Origin: a virus
DNA: 20,339 bases
Direction: 5' to 3' (one strand)
Virus record (IMG/VR): IMGVR_UViG_3300009527_000204
Span: 1 to 20,339 of that record
Part shown: one piece after another, positions 13,069-20,339 of the stretch
Numbering within the stretch: position 1 is the first letter of the stretch
How the letters are laid out: every line of letters starts with the position of its first letter
Made by a program: the position numbers and the translations under genes
Notes under the pieces: model-generated
Seen by the model: only the letters and a program-made list of their open reading frames with translations
Databases searched by the model: none
Told to the model about the DNA's origin: nothing

Positions 13069-15633
13069 TCAGCCTGCCGTGCGGTTGCGAACGCGCTGCG
13101 CGAGAGCGCGCACGAGCTGGTCACCCTGCCGGCCCTTGAGCATGCGTTCGAAGCTGCGGGCGTCCAGTGCGTTGATGCTGAAGTTGCCACCACCACCGCC
13201 GCCGGTGAGCTGGCCGCCCATGGCCAGGTCGCCGATCATGCGGATGGTGTCGGCGTGCTTGGACGGCAGGATCATTTCGTTGCTGTGCGTTTGCACGATG
13301 GGGTTCATGCCCTTGGGGATGTCGAAGCCGCCCTCGGCGCTGAAGATGCTGCTGGCGAAGGACAGCACGCCGGCCAGCGCGACGCCGGCGGCGATGGGCG
13401 CCAGGACCGGGCCGACGTAGGGGATGGCGACGATGGCGCTGTACGCGCCCGCTGCGGCCTCGTAGGCGCGCATGGCGATGGTCTTGATGCTGCCGGCGGC
13501 CTGCACGGCGGTGATCTCGCCTTGCGTGACGGCTTCGGCCGCGACCTTCTCTTGGCCAAACATCCAGGTCATGGCCACCATGCGCGCCTGGTTGATGACC
13601 CATTGCGAGAAGGGCTTGGTGACCAGCTCGGACAGCAGGCTGCTGCCGATCTGGCGGGCGGTGTCGCGGATGCCGCCGGCGGTGATGCGCCAGCTGGCGG
13701 CGATGCGGTCGAAGCCCTGCTGCAGGGCCTGCTGGCTGGTGCCAAGCACGCTGCGCAGCGGGTCGGCCTGCTCGACAGCCTGCTCGCCCTTGTTGTCGGC
13801 GGTGAGGCCCTTGTAGCGGCGCTTGATGGCGGCGATCTCGGCCTGGATGCGCTCCACGGCGACGGGGTCGTTGACGCCGCCCTTCTCGGCCTCCAGCTCA
13901 GCCTGCTTGGCCAGCAGCTCGATCTCGCGGCGCTGCTCGATGGCGCGGCCGCGGATCTCGAGGAGCTGGGCTTGGGTGATGACGCCGAGGGCGCGGCGGA
14001 TTTCGGCCTGCTGCTGCTCGGCTGCCACTTCGTCGAGGCGGTCGGCCATCAGCGCCTCGCGGCGGATGCTGGCGATCTCGCGGAGCTTGGCTTCGTGGTC
14101 CCGCGCCATCTGCAGCTGGCGGCGCAGCGCTTCCTGATACTCGCGGCTGTCGACGCCGTAGAGCTGACCGACCGAGGCGACGTAGTTCTCCATCAGCCGC
14201 TTCTGCTCGGCGTACTGGCCAGCGGCGGCGGCGATCTCGACCTGCTTCTCGGCCAGGTCGGCAGCGGCCGCCTGCTTGCGAAGGCCTCGCTCGGCCGTGA
14301 GGTGGCGCTGCGTGGCGCCGAGCTTCTCGGCCTGGCTGAGGTCGGCACGGGACAGGATGCCCTGCCAGAAGCGGCTCTCTTCGGCGAGGCCCCACTCGGT
14401 GAACGTGCCTTGCAGGGCCATGCCGTCGGCGTAGGCCTTCTTCTGCTCTTCCAGCAGCGCGGCCCATTCGGCGCTGCGGTTCTTGTCGGGTTCCTTGGCC
14501 TTGAAGGTGTCGCCGAGCGTGCTGCCGTCGCTGCCCTTGGGCTTGGGCGGAGGCGGCGGGCCTTTGGCGTCTTCCTCGATCTTGGCGATCTCCACCTTGG
14601 TGGCGGCCGCCTGGCGCCCCAGCTCGGCCAGCTTGTCGGTCAGGAAGCGCATGCGACGCGCGGCGGCCTGGTTGCCGGGGTCGCGGTCGAGCGTGTTCTG
14701 CAGCCCGATCTGCATGAGCTGGACGCGCTCCATCTCTGAGCCCAGGTCGGAGAGCTTTGAGCGCAGCTTGCCGACGTCGTCGGTGCCGGTGATGCGCGCC
14801 ACACCCTTGCCGAAGGTCAGGAACGCGGCCTCGAGGACGCCAACGTCCTTCGCCGCCTGGATGAAGAAGTTGCTGAACTCCACCAACGTGGGCATGACCG
14901 CGTTGGTGATGGTGGCCCGCACGCCTTGCGAGGCGGTGTTGATGCGGTCCATGTTGTCGTTGAACTGCGCTGCGGCCTGGGCCGAGTCGTCGCTCATGAC
15001 GCCGTGCAGCTTGCGGAACTCCTCGCGCAGCTCGGTGATGCCCGCGCGGCCACTGTTCAGCAAGGGCAGCAGGCCGGGGCCGATGCGCTCGCCGAACCAC
15101 TTGACCGCAAGGGCGACTTTCTCCGGGCCGGCTGGCAGCTTGGCGAAGGTGTCGGCCAGGTCGTTCAGGACATCGTCGGAGCTGCGCAACTTGCCCTCGG
15201 CGTCCTTCGCGTCGATGCCGAGCTGCTTGAACAGCTTGCGCATGTCGGCATCGCCGCCGGCGGCCTTCGCGGTGGCGTCGCTGATCTTGACGAGCGCCTT
15301 GCCGAGCACTTCGGAGTCGGAGCCGCTCATCTTGGCGGCATAGCCCAGCTCGGTGAAAGTCTGCACGCTGACGCCGGCCGCCTCGGACGCATCGTTGGTG
15401 GCGTCCATCAGGTCGATCTGCCCCTTGACGCCGGCGGCGAGTAGGCCGCCGCTCACCAGCAGTCCCAACGAGGCCATGCGCGAATGCAGCGACAGCACCG
15501 AGCCGGTCACGCCGCTGACGGCGGCCTTGACCTTGTCAGACGTGCCGGTCGCGGCGTTGCCGAACAGCGCGAACTCGCGAATCGCCTGGTTGGCGTTCGC
15601 GAGGATCTCTACCCGTGCTTGTTGGTCAGCCAT
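13069..15633 (-). CDS. Tail tape measure protein
   Basis: An 854-aa protein, nearly the same length as lambda gpH (853 aa), which suggests a tail of about 130-150 nm by the usual length rule. The N-terminus (MADQQARVEILANANQAI and the hydrophobic SLGLLVSGGLLAAG) is typical. A long central Ala/Glu/Gln/Arg-rich helical region (about 330-640) is predicted coiled coil. A hydrophobic segment at about 720-760 (IVAIPYVGPVLAPIAAGVAL) may cross the host membrane during DNA entry, and GGFDIPKGMNPIVQTHSNEM near the end is a common tape-measure tail. It starts 10 bases after the stop of the gpT-like frame. It is the largest tail gene apart from the tip protein. Confidence 0.93.
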   Translation of the reverse strand: MADQQARVEILANANQAIREFALFGNAATGTSDKVKAAVSGVTGSVLSLHSRMASLGLLVSGGLLAAGVKGQIDLMDATNDASEAAGVSVQTFTELGYAAKMSGSDSEVLGKALVKISDATAKAAGGDADMRKLFKQLGIDAKDAEGKLRSSDDVLNDLADTFAKLPAGPEKVALAVKWFGERIGPGLLPLLNSGRAGITELREEFRKLHGVMSDDSAQAAAQFNDNMDRINTASQGVRATITNAVMPTLVEFSNFFIQAAKDVGVLEAAFLTFGKGVARITGTDDVGKLRSKLSDLGSEMERVQLMQIGLQNTLDRDPGNQAAARRMRFLTDKLAELGRQAAATKVEIAKIEEDAKGPPPPPKPKGSDGSTLGDTFKAKEPDKNRSAEWAALLEEQKKAYADGMALQGTFTEWGLAEESRFWQGILSRADLSQAEKLGATQRHLTAERGLRKQAAAADLAEKQVEIAAAAGQYAEQKRLMENYVASVGQLYGVDSREYQEALRRQLQMARDHEAKLREIASIRREALMADRLDEVAAEQQQAEIRRALGVITQAQLLEIRGRAIEQRREIELLAKQAELEAEKGGVNDPVAVERIQAEIAAIKRRYKGLTADNKGEQAVEQADPLRSVLGTSQQALQQGFDRIAASWRITAGGIRDTARQIGSSLLSELVTKPFSQWVINQARMVAMTWMFGQEKVAAEAVTQGEITAVQAAGSIKTIAMRAYEAAAGAYSAIVAIPYVGPVLAPIAAGVALAGVLSFASSIFSAEGGFDIPKGMNPIVQTHSNEMILPSKHADTIRMIGDLAMGGQLTGGGGGGNFSINALDARSFERMLKGRQGDQLVRALAQRVRNRTAG

Positions 15634-15642
15634 GGTGGTGGG

Positions 15643-15933
15643 TCAGTGAACGGTGCCGCCAGCGGCGGCGAACATCGACGCGAACTCGCGGATCGCGTCG
15701 TCTTCGGTTTCGGGGGTCACTGGCACAGGGTCTTCCTGCGGCTCGATGCCGAGGTAGGCCTGCACCATGGCCTGCAGCGGCGGAGAGCGCCGCCAGTGCC
15801 GACGGAAGGCGGCAAGGCGGTGCAGGTCCATCTGGTTCTCAACTTCATCCCAAGTCCAGCCGGTGAAGTCGATGGCCTCGACGATCAGGGTGTCCCAGTC
15901 GACGAGCCAGATGGGCTCTCCGCCGCCGTCTCC
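15643..15933 (-). CDS. gpT-like extension made by -1 frameshift (tail assembly chaperone GT)
   Basis: A 96-aa frame in the -1 phase of the gpG-like gene, overlapping its end and finishing 9 bases before the tape measure. It reads through WLVDWDTLIVEAIDFTGWTW and RLAAFRRHWRRSPPLQAMVQ, close to gpT-type chaperones, which have a Trp-rich start and an RHWRRxPP segment. The only late ATG (15831) lacks a good Shine-Dalgarno and would cut off the conserved WTWDEVENQ part, so production as a fusion is favoured. A GGGGG run at 15936-15932 within CCG-GGG-GAG of the gpG frame is the best slip site; a slip there gives a 191-aa GT protein. Frame relation is seen; slippage is inference from the lambda G/GT system. 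Confidence 0.75.
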   Translation of the reverse strand, partial: GDGGGEPIWLVDWDTLIVEAIDFTGWTWDEVENQMDLHRLAAFRRHWRRSPPLQAMVQAYLGIEPQEDPVPVTPETEDDAIREFASMFAAAGGTVH

Positions 15934-16217
15934 CCCGGCTGGGCCTGGGGAAACGACAGGCGGATGACCTCGTTGGCCAGCACGACTGCGGTGGGCTGAT
16001 CGAGCGCCTCCTCGACTTCCTCGAGCGTCAGCTCGGGCACGGTGCGCTGCAGCGACGCATGGATGACCGGGGCCAGCGTGTCGAAGATGTGGAAGGCGTC
16101 GGTGAAGCCGCCCACGGTCATCAGGCGGATGTTTTCCTTCTGCGCCTTGAGCTGCTTGAAGTTGAGCGCCAGTAGCGGGATGACCCGCCCGGCGACGGTG
16201 AGGGTCAGGCTGCTCAT
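15885..16217 (-). CDS. Tail assembly chaperone (gpG-like)
   Basis: A 110-aa protein lying between major tail protein and tape measure, the position of lambda gpG. It begins SSLTLTVAGRVIPLLALNFKQL and is helical in the middle (PELTLEEVEEALDQPTAVVL). Such chaperones coat the tape measure until tube protein polymerises and are absent from virions. The ATG overlaps the upstream stop (ATGA at 16217-16214). The last 15 or so residues are a low-complexity tail (SPSGSSTGTP) overlapping the -1 frame that encodes the gpT-like part. Confidence 0.82.
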   Translation of the reverse strand: MSSLTLTVAGRVIPLLALNFKQLKAQKENIRLMTVGGFTDAFHIFDTLAPVIHASLQRTVPELTLEEVEEALDQPTAVVLANEVIRLSFPQAQPGETAAESPSGSSTGTP

Positions 16218-16972
16218 TCGAAGCTCGTCAGGCTCAGCTCACCCACCAGGCCGTTGCTGTCGGCCTGGGCGGCGAACGAGAAGTCGGGCATGGAGAAGTC
16301 TTCAGCCTTGAAGCCGAATGCCAGGCTCTCGGCCACCAGCGCGTTGAGCGTGAGCGTGAGGGTCTTGCCTTGGAACTTCTGGCTGAAGATGGCGCGGAAG
16401 GTGGGCGCCTCGCCGGCGGGCTGGTTGTTGATGGCGAGGGTCTTGGCGCCGGCGGCCGTCGTCTTGTGGAGGTAGGAGAAGGTCAGGCCGTTGTCGTCCT
16501 CGTCGGCGTGGAACGTGTAGACGCCGGTGGTCTCGTTGACGGCGTACTGCTTGACGGCCGGCGTGTCTGCGACGCGCGTGTAGGTCTCGCCCGTGGCCGG
16601 GTTCTGGACGCCGAGATCCTCCAGGAAGTTCGCGCCGTTGGCGACCGTGACGGTGGTCGTGGCCACCGTGCCCGGCTCATCCAGCGCCAGCAGCTTGGCC
16701 TGGGCCAGCAGCGAGCTGCCCGGCTGCTGGAAGAACACCTGGTTCATCAGCGCGCCGTTGAAGCGGCCGGTCTTGGCCTTGCCGCTGATCTTGACGTTGC
16801 CTCGGCCGATGGCCTCGGCGAACTGGTTCTCGCCGAACAGCTCTTTGTTCGACGCCTTGAAGTCGAAGCTCGTCTCTTGCAGGGTGGCCACGCGGATGGA
16901 GGCCGCGATGGCTGCGCTGCTCTTCGCGAAGAGCACGCCTGAGTGAAAGGAAATTTGACCGCGACCAGGCAT
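16214..16972 (-). CDS. Major tail (tube) protein
   Basis: A 252-aa beta-rich protein, the subunit expected to form the stacked hexameric tube. Features include the N-terminal GRGQISFHSGVLFAKSSAA, a long Val/Thr-rich middle (ATTTVTVANGANFLEDLG) and a C-terminal region (FGFKAEDFSMPDFSFAAQAD) typical of siphovirus tube proteins. AGGAG stands 6 bases before the ATG. Position after the tail terminator and before the chaperone supports the call. The family assignment rests on size, position and style rather than a catalytic motif. Confidence 0.85.
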   Translation of the reverse strand: MPGRGQISFHSGVLFAKSSAAIAASIRVATLQETSFDFKASNKELFGENQFAEAIGRGNVKISGKAKTGRFNGALMNQVFFQQPGSSLLAQAKLLALDEPGTVATTTVTVANGANFLEDLGVQNPATGETYTRVADTPAVKQYAVNETTGVYTFHADEDDNGLTFSYLHKTTAAGAKTLAINNQPAGEAPTFRAIFSQKFQGKTLTLTLNALVAESLAFGFKAEDFSMPDFSFAAQADSNGLVGELSLTSFE

Positions 16973-16995
16973 GATGGGCTCCTAGGTTGTTGGGT

Positions 16996-17442
16996 TCAGT
17001 GGGTGAAGATGGACAGGTCGCTCTCGCGCACGGCGCAGCGAGCCCGGTAGGTGAGTTCGGCGATGCCGACCTCGCCGACTGCCGCCTGGCGCGGCTGGAC
17101 GGTGTAGAGGCCCAGCTGGGTGGCCAGGCCGCCGAGGGAGGGGTCGCGCATCAGCGCACCGTTGACGGCCGCGACGAAGGGGTCGGACACGCGGGTGCGT
17201 GGCGCGCCGCGGGTGTGGATGCTGACGATCACGTCGACCTCCATGTCGAGCAGGTCGTAGCCGCCCTCGCTGCCGAGCACGCTGATCTTTCGCGCCTGGC
17301 TGATGGCGATGTTGAGTGCGGGGCACTCGTCATCGCCGATCGGCGACATGCGCTCGAGGTGGATGCTGGTGGCCGGGATGGCCATCTGGGCGGACTGGCT
17401 GGCTTCGACGGCGTCGAGCAGCTGCTTGGCAAAAGTGGGCAT
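16996..17442 (-). CDS. Tail terminator protein (minor tail gpU-like)
   Basis: A 148-aa protein. The start AKQLLDAVEASQSAQMAIPA resembles the helix that opens tail terminators, and a strand-rich centre (YDLLDMEVDVIVSIHTRG) and C-terminal VGIAELTYRARCAVRESDLS fit the fold. It would cap the tail tube and join it to the neck. Position between the head-tail joining gene and the tube gene is the standard place. Direct motif evidence is thin, so the name depends on order and size. Confidence 0.75.
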   Translation of the reverse strand: MPTFAKQLLDAVEASQSAQMAIPATSIHLERMSPIGDDECPALNIAISQARKISVLGSEGGYDLLDMEVDVIVSIHTRGAPRTRVSDPFVAAVNGALMRDPSLGGLATQLGLYTVQPRQAAVGEVGIAELTYRARCAVRESDLSIFTH

Positions 17443-17447
17443 GGTTG

Positions 17448-17747
17448 TCAGGCGACCTTGAGGGCCACAGTGCTGAAGTAGCCGTCGCCGCGCTTTTGCG
17501 CTGGGGCGCGGACGGTGAAGGCGACGCCGGCGACGGTGATGGCGTCGCCCTGGCGGAGGGTGGGCAGGTCAGCGGTTTGGAACTCGAGCAGGTAGTCCGT
17601 CGCCTGGGCTTCGTCGCCGAGGAACAGGCTGTCGGGCTGCTGCCAGCCAGCGTCGAAGCCTTTCTCGGCCGGCGTGCCGGGCTTGTAGACACAAGGCTCC
17701 AGCAGGCCGGCCGACTTGAAGGCCGCGAAGAAGATCGAGTTGTCCAC
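17448..17747 (-). CDS. Head-tail joining protein (gpFII-like)
   Basis: A 99-aa neck protein. It begins MDNSIFFAAFKSAGLLEPCV, then has strands ending GDAITVAGVAFTVRAPAQKR, a pattern seen in small head-tail attachment proteins. A GTG start at 17747 has only a weak purine-rich site before it. The gene ends 6 bases before the tail terminator start, so the two are likely co-translated. An alternative is another small connector; the gene itself looks real. Confidence 0.72.
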   Translation of the reverse strand: MDNSIFFAAFKSAGLLEPCVYKPGTPAEKGFDAGWQQPDSLFLGDEAQATDYLLEFQTADLPTLRQGDAITVAGVAFTVRAPAQKRGDGYFSTVALKVA

Positions 17748-17762
17748 CGCCGCCTGCCTGCG

Positions 17763-18092
17763 TTAGAACACGCCGTTGAGACGGACGCGCACCGTGGCGG
17801 CGCCGTTGGCTTTCACCGCCGTGGCGACGCCAATCTTGGTGTTGCCACTGCTGCTGGTAGTGCAGCGCTTGTTGGTGTTGTCCCAGTAGATGGCGGCGCC
17901 GACGGTGGCGGTGTCGGTGCTCAGCGCCGTGAGGTCAAAGACGCCTTTGGTGACGCCTTCGACCTGTGCGCCGCTGAGAGCCGTGAATGCGGCAACGGCG
18001 AAGATGAGGCCGACCAGCATGCCGGCGCCCGAGGCGACGTCATAGGGGGCCGTGAGAGTGAGCGTGTCGCCCGGTTGAACGAAGTTCTTCAT
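17763..18092 (-). CDS. Capsid cement/decoration protein, DUF2190 family
   Basis: A 109-aa protein opening MKNFVQPGDTLTLTAPYDV, with SGAGMLVGLIFAVAAFTALSGAQVEGV and a C-terminal GVATAVKANGAATVRVRLNG. This is the DUF2190 pattern of proteins found next to capsid genes and shown or proposed to stabilise heads. AAAGGA precedes the ATG at 6-base spacing. It follows the capsid fusion gene after an 87-bp gap holding a terminator-like hairpin, which may adjust its expression relative to the capsid. Confidence 0.82.
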   Translation of the reverse strand: MKNFVQPGDTLTLTAPYDVASGAGMLVGLIFAVAAFTALSGAQVEGVTKGVFDLTALSTDTATVGAAIYWDNTNKRCTTSSSGNTKIGVATAVKANGAATVRVRLNGVF

Positions 18093-18125
18093 TGCGCGTC
18101 CTTTCAGGAGTGCAGGGTTGTCAGG

Positions 18126-18152
18126 GGAAAACGCGCGGCACCAGGGCCGCGC
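18126..18152 (-). terminator. Terminator-like hairpin after the capsid fusion gene
   Basis: On the minus strand a perfect 7-bp stem GCGCGGC / GCCGCGC with a 6-base loop is followed by GTTTTCC. The short U run suggests a partial terminator within the late operon rather than its end, since genes continue immediately after. Confidence 0.45.
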
Positions 18153-18179
18153 TGTCTCAGCTCGCGATGGCGCCGGCGA

Positions 18180-19586
18180 TCAGGCGCCGGGGTTCTTGAA
18201 CAAGCCGCGGAACTCGGTCGCCTTGGCGGCGAAGTCGAGGCGCGCCTTGATTTCGAGGCCGTCCACATCGAAACCCATGCGCTGCTCGGTGTAGAGGCCC
18301 TCTTCGCCTTCCAGGTAGGCGTACTCGACGGTGCGGATGCGGGACGGATCGGCGGCCAGGAACCATTCGAGCGGGTTGACGGCGTCGAGGCGGGGCTCGA
18401 CGACCAGCTCGTAGGCGTTGGAGAAGACGTTGACGTCCGCCGACTTTGCGGCCACCAGCAGTGCGCTCAGCAGCTTGCGCGCTTGCAACTCGCGAGCTGC
18501 GCTGACGATCAGGTAGCGGGCGACCAGGTTCAGCGGCTGGTTGTTGCCGCCAAAGTCGGTCTGCTTGCGCATGGCCTGCGTGGCTTCGTCCAGCGTGGTC
18601 TCGGTGATGCCGCCGGCGGTGCCGAGGTTCTTGTGGTCCGCGTGGAACAGCGCGACGCCGTCCGCCATCACGGCGTTGGCCTTCAGCACGTTGTAGACCG
18701 TGTCGCTCTCGAAGTCGGCAGCAGCGCGGCCGTACATCTCGGGGATCGAGCTGAGGGCGTCAAGGTCGTCGTTGATGACCGTCTGGCGCGTGATGCCCAC
18801 CACCTTGCCGTACGTCGCGAGCTGGATGGTCTCGCCGGCGTCGCTGATCTTGCCGCGCTTGAACTCGCCGAACTCGTTGGTCTTCTCGAGGGCAAGGCTC
18901 GCGGCGATAGCCACGCGAGTTGCCGGGCGGAAGTCAGACAGCGTGCCCTTGCGCGCCCAGGGACGGAAGGTTTGGCCAGCACTGGTGTAGGCCTCACGCA
19001 GCGTGCGATTGACGGTGTTGGCCAACGCGATGCTGAAGTCGCTGGTGCCGTGCATGGAGCGGAAACCCATGTCGTCGCTGTTGCCCATGGCCAGCGAGAC
19101 CATGGCGTTGCGGCTCATGCCTTCGGTGTTGACGCCCTGCAGCTCGAGGCTGCGGCGAGCCAGCTCGAACAGCGTGAAGCCGCGAAAGCGCCGGGCCGTC
19201 TCGGGCAGCGCGACAGTGGAGTTGGCACGGTGGGCCAAAGCCGCAGACATGTCGGCGCGGCGCTGCTGCTGCTCGTCCTGCGTGGTGGTGATGGCAGCGG
19301 CGCTGCGCGTGGGGCCGGTGTTGTTGGAGCGGGTCTCCAGCAGGCCGAACATCTCGGCGCGGGCGGCGTCGACGGTGATGCCGCGCGTGATCATCGACTC
19401 GACTTGTTCGTCGCTGATCAGCTCACCCTGCACGGTGCGGCGGAAGGCGCCGACGGCCGCGCGGATGCCGGCGGAGCGCGTGCGCTCGGCCTGCACGGCG
19501 GCCTCGGTGGCGGCGGCGGACGCCTGGGCCTGGGCGCGGGTGGCGGCCTCGGCAGCCGCTTGCGCTTGGAGTTCTTCGGGGGTCAT
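18180..19586 (-). CDS. Possible internally initiated scaffold-capsid protein (same frame)
   Basis: Within the capsid fusion gene, codon 252 is ATG (MTPEELQAQAAAEAAT) and is preceded by CAGGAG with a 6-base spacer, an excellent Shine-Dalgarno. Translation from here would give a 468-aa protein holding the coiled-coil scaffold-like part and the capsid domain but no protease. This would make surplus capsid subunits, much as lambda obtains Nu3 from within C. The start signal is seen; use of it is inference. Confidence 0.5.
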   Translation of the reverse strand: MTPEELQAQAAAEAATRAQAQASAAATEAAVQAERTRSAGIRAAVGAFRRTVQGELISDEQVESMITRGITVDAARAEMFGLLETRSNNTGPTRSAAAITTTQDEQQQRRADMSAALAHRANSTVALPETARRFRGFTLFELARRSLELQGVNTEGMSRNAMVSLAMGNSDDMGFRSMHGTSDFSIALANTVNRTLREAYTSAGQTFRPWARKGTLSDFRPATRVAIAASLALEKTNEFGEFKRGKISDAGETIQLATYGKVVGITRQTVINDDLDALSSIPEMYGRAAADFESDTVYNVLKANAVMADGVALFHADHKNLGTAGGITETTLDEATQAMRKQTDFGGNNQPLNLVARYLIVSAARELQARKLLSALLVAAKSADVNVFSNAYELVVEPRLDAVNPLEWFLAADPSRIRTVEYAYLEGEEGLYTEQRMGFDVDGLEIKARLDFAAKATEFRGLFKNPGA

Positions 19587-20339
19587 GGAACGCTCCTGTG
19601 GAGTGGTGGTTGTGGCAACAGCGGCTGCTGCTGGGTTGGGGGAAACGTTGGCGGCGAGCGCAGGGGCGTCGCGGGTGACGAACTCGCAGGGGAAGCTGCG
19701 GCCGCCGACAGCGCGTGAGGCCAGCTCGCGCAGCTGCTCGAGGTCGGGCCCGGTGCCCTCCCCCATCGCCCGTACGCCAGCCAGCGGGTCGGCGCCAATG
19801 GGCACGAGGGATTGCTCGACGGGTTCCCAGTCGATGGCCTTCCAGATGGGCAGGCCGCCCTCGACCTCGGGGTCGAGCTTCATGAAGCGGTGGACGATGT
19901 AGCCGACCGAGATGTGCCGGATGATCTTGTTGACGACGTCGCGCCAGATGGCGTTGACCTCTTCGTCGCGGTCACTGAAGCGGCAGACGCTGCGGCCCTC
20001 GGTCGCCTCCATCCACGCCTTCTCGGTGACGCCGAGCACGCTGGACAGGCTCCACTGCTGGTGGCTGTTGAGCAGCGGCGCGCCGCCGTTCATGCGGTCG
20101 AGCCGGATGTGCGTGGGGTCGAGGCTCAGCTCCTCGAGGTAGTAGGTGCCGGTCCACCAGTCATAGCGACGCACGCGTGCGCCGGTGGTCCACACGGTCT
20201 CGAAGGTGCGGGCGTCGGCATCGATGGTGGCGACGGGGACGGCGCGCGTTTGCAGCGGCAGGCTGCGCTGCTCTGCGGCAGGCGCGGCCAGCGCGATGGC
20301 CGCCGCTGCTGCAAGGGCTACTGCGGTTTGTTGGGGCAT
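18180..20339 (-). CDS. Prohead protease/major capsid protein fusion
   Basis: A 719-aa structural polyprotein. Residues 25-190 look like an HK97-type serine protease: His93 in NSHQQWSL, Ser144 in RHISVGYIV, and Glu175 in EPVEQSLVP at the places of the catalytic triad. Residues 240-310 form a Thr/Ala/Gln-rich, coiled-coil linker like a scaffold or delta domain. Residues from about 400 to the end are the HK97-fold capsid subunit (TLSDFRPATRVAIAASLALE, VALFHADHKNLG, VVEPRLDAVNPLEWFLAAD). Fusions of this kind are known in phages of Proteobacteria. The N-terminal 20 residues are Ala-rich and are not judged to be a secretion signal. The ATG is the last codon of the window, so a longer N-terminus cannot be excluded. 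Confidence 0.88.
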   Translation of the reverse strand: MPQQTAVALAAAAAIALAAPAAEQRSLPLQTRAVPVATIDADARTFETVWTTGARVRRYDWWTGTYYLEELSLDPTHIRLDRMNGGAPLLNSHQQWSLSSVLGVTEKAWMEATEGRSVCRFSDRDEEVNAIWRDVVNKIIRHISVGYIVHRFMKLDPEVEGGLPIWKAIDWEPVEQSLVPIGADPLAGVRAMGEGTGPDLEQLRELASRAVGGRSFPCEFVTRDAPALAANVSPNPAAAAVATTTTPQERSMTPEELQAQAAAEAATRAQAQASAAATEAAVQAERTRSAGIRAAVGAFRRTVQGELISDEQVESMITRGITVDAARAEMFGLLETRSNNTGPTRSAAAITTTQDEQQQRRADMSAALAHRANSTVALPETARRFRGFTLFELARRSLELQGVNTEGMSRNAMVSLAMGNSDDMGFRSMHGTSDFSIALANTVNRTLREAYTSAGQTFRPWARKGTLSDFRPATRVAIAASLALEKTNEFGEFKRGKISDAGETIQLATYGKVVGITRQTVINDDLDALSSIPEMYGRAAADFESDTVYNVLKANAVMADGVALFHADHKNLGTAGGITETTLDEATQAMRKQTDFGGNNQPLNLVARYLIVSAARELQARKLLSALLVAAKSADVNVFSNAYELVVEPRLDAVNPLEWFLAADPSRIRTVEYAYLEGEEGLYTEQRMGFDVDGLEIKARLDFAAKATEFRGLFKNPGA

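Noticed and set aside
17316-19718. An 800-aa open frame on the plus strand opposite the head genes
   Set aside because: It lies antisense to well-supported head and neck genes; its composition is the Gly/Ala/Arg/Val-rich mix expected from the complement of high-GC codons, and no family resemblance is seen.

Overview
The window looks like the left end of an integrated tailed-phage genome (siphovirus type) in a high-GC betaproteobacterium. Burkholderiales is the best guess, from the integrase and DusA style and from GC that is about 65-70% in sampled stretches. This is a judgement from sequence character; no search was run.

Host flank (1-1630, minus strand): a methylated-DNA cysteine methyltransferase (1-567) lies directly downstream of dusA, a tRNA-dihydrouridine synthase (569-1630). 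The prophage abuts the 5' end of dusA, a known integration target for a class of tyrosine integrases. The divergent integrase gene (1708-2787) begins within 80-120 bases of the dusA start, so attL should lie in the first codons of dusA and the dusA leader is probably phage-supplied.

Left accessory zone (2788-3590): a 478-bp stretch with a candidate promoter/operator and a minus-strand terminator, then a small lower-GC gene (3267-3542, about 52% GC) for a Cas2/VapD-like ferredoxin-fold protein of the kind often labelled 'SinR family', then a strong plus-strand terminator. A lone gene with its own control signals, opposite to the late genes, is moron-like. No CRISPR array or other cas gene is visible.

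Late operon (20339 down to 3596, all minus strand), in order of transcription: prohead protease/major capsid fusion with a probable internal start; DUF2190-type capsid cement protein; head-tail joining protein; tail terminator; major tail protein; gpG-like chaperone with a -1 frameshift gpGT extension; tape measure; a four-gene tail-tip set ordered as in the Rhodobacter gene transfer agent (DUF2460, DUF2163/BR0599 hub, NlpC/P60 peptidase, tip protein). The tip protein carries two collagen-like blocks. Then follow a 98-aa tail-associated protein, a lipoprotein that appears to contain two diverged copies of the same domain, an unknown 104-aa protein, two membrane proteins (holin candidates), a GH19 endolysin, an Rz/Rz1 spanin pair with Rz1 nested inside Rz, and an N6-adenine DNA methyltransferase. 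Many neighbours overlap by 1-4 bases, indicating translational coupling. Portal, terminase, replication and repressor genes are not in the window and presumably lie to the right.

The items most worth a second look are the internal start in the capsid fusion, the lipoprotein built on a tail-tip domain, the Cas2-like moron and the gpG/gpGT frameshift.
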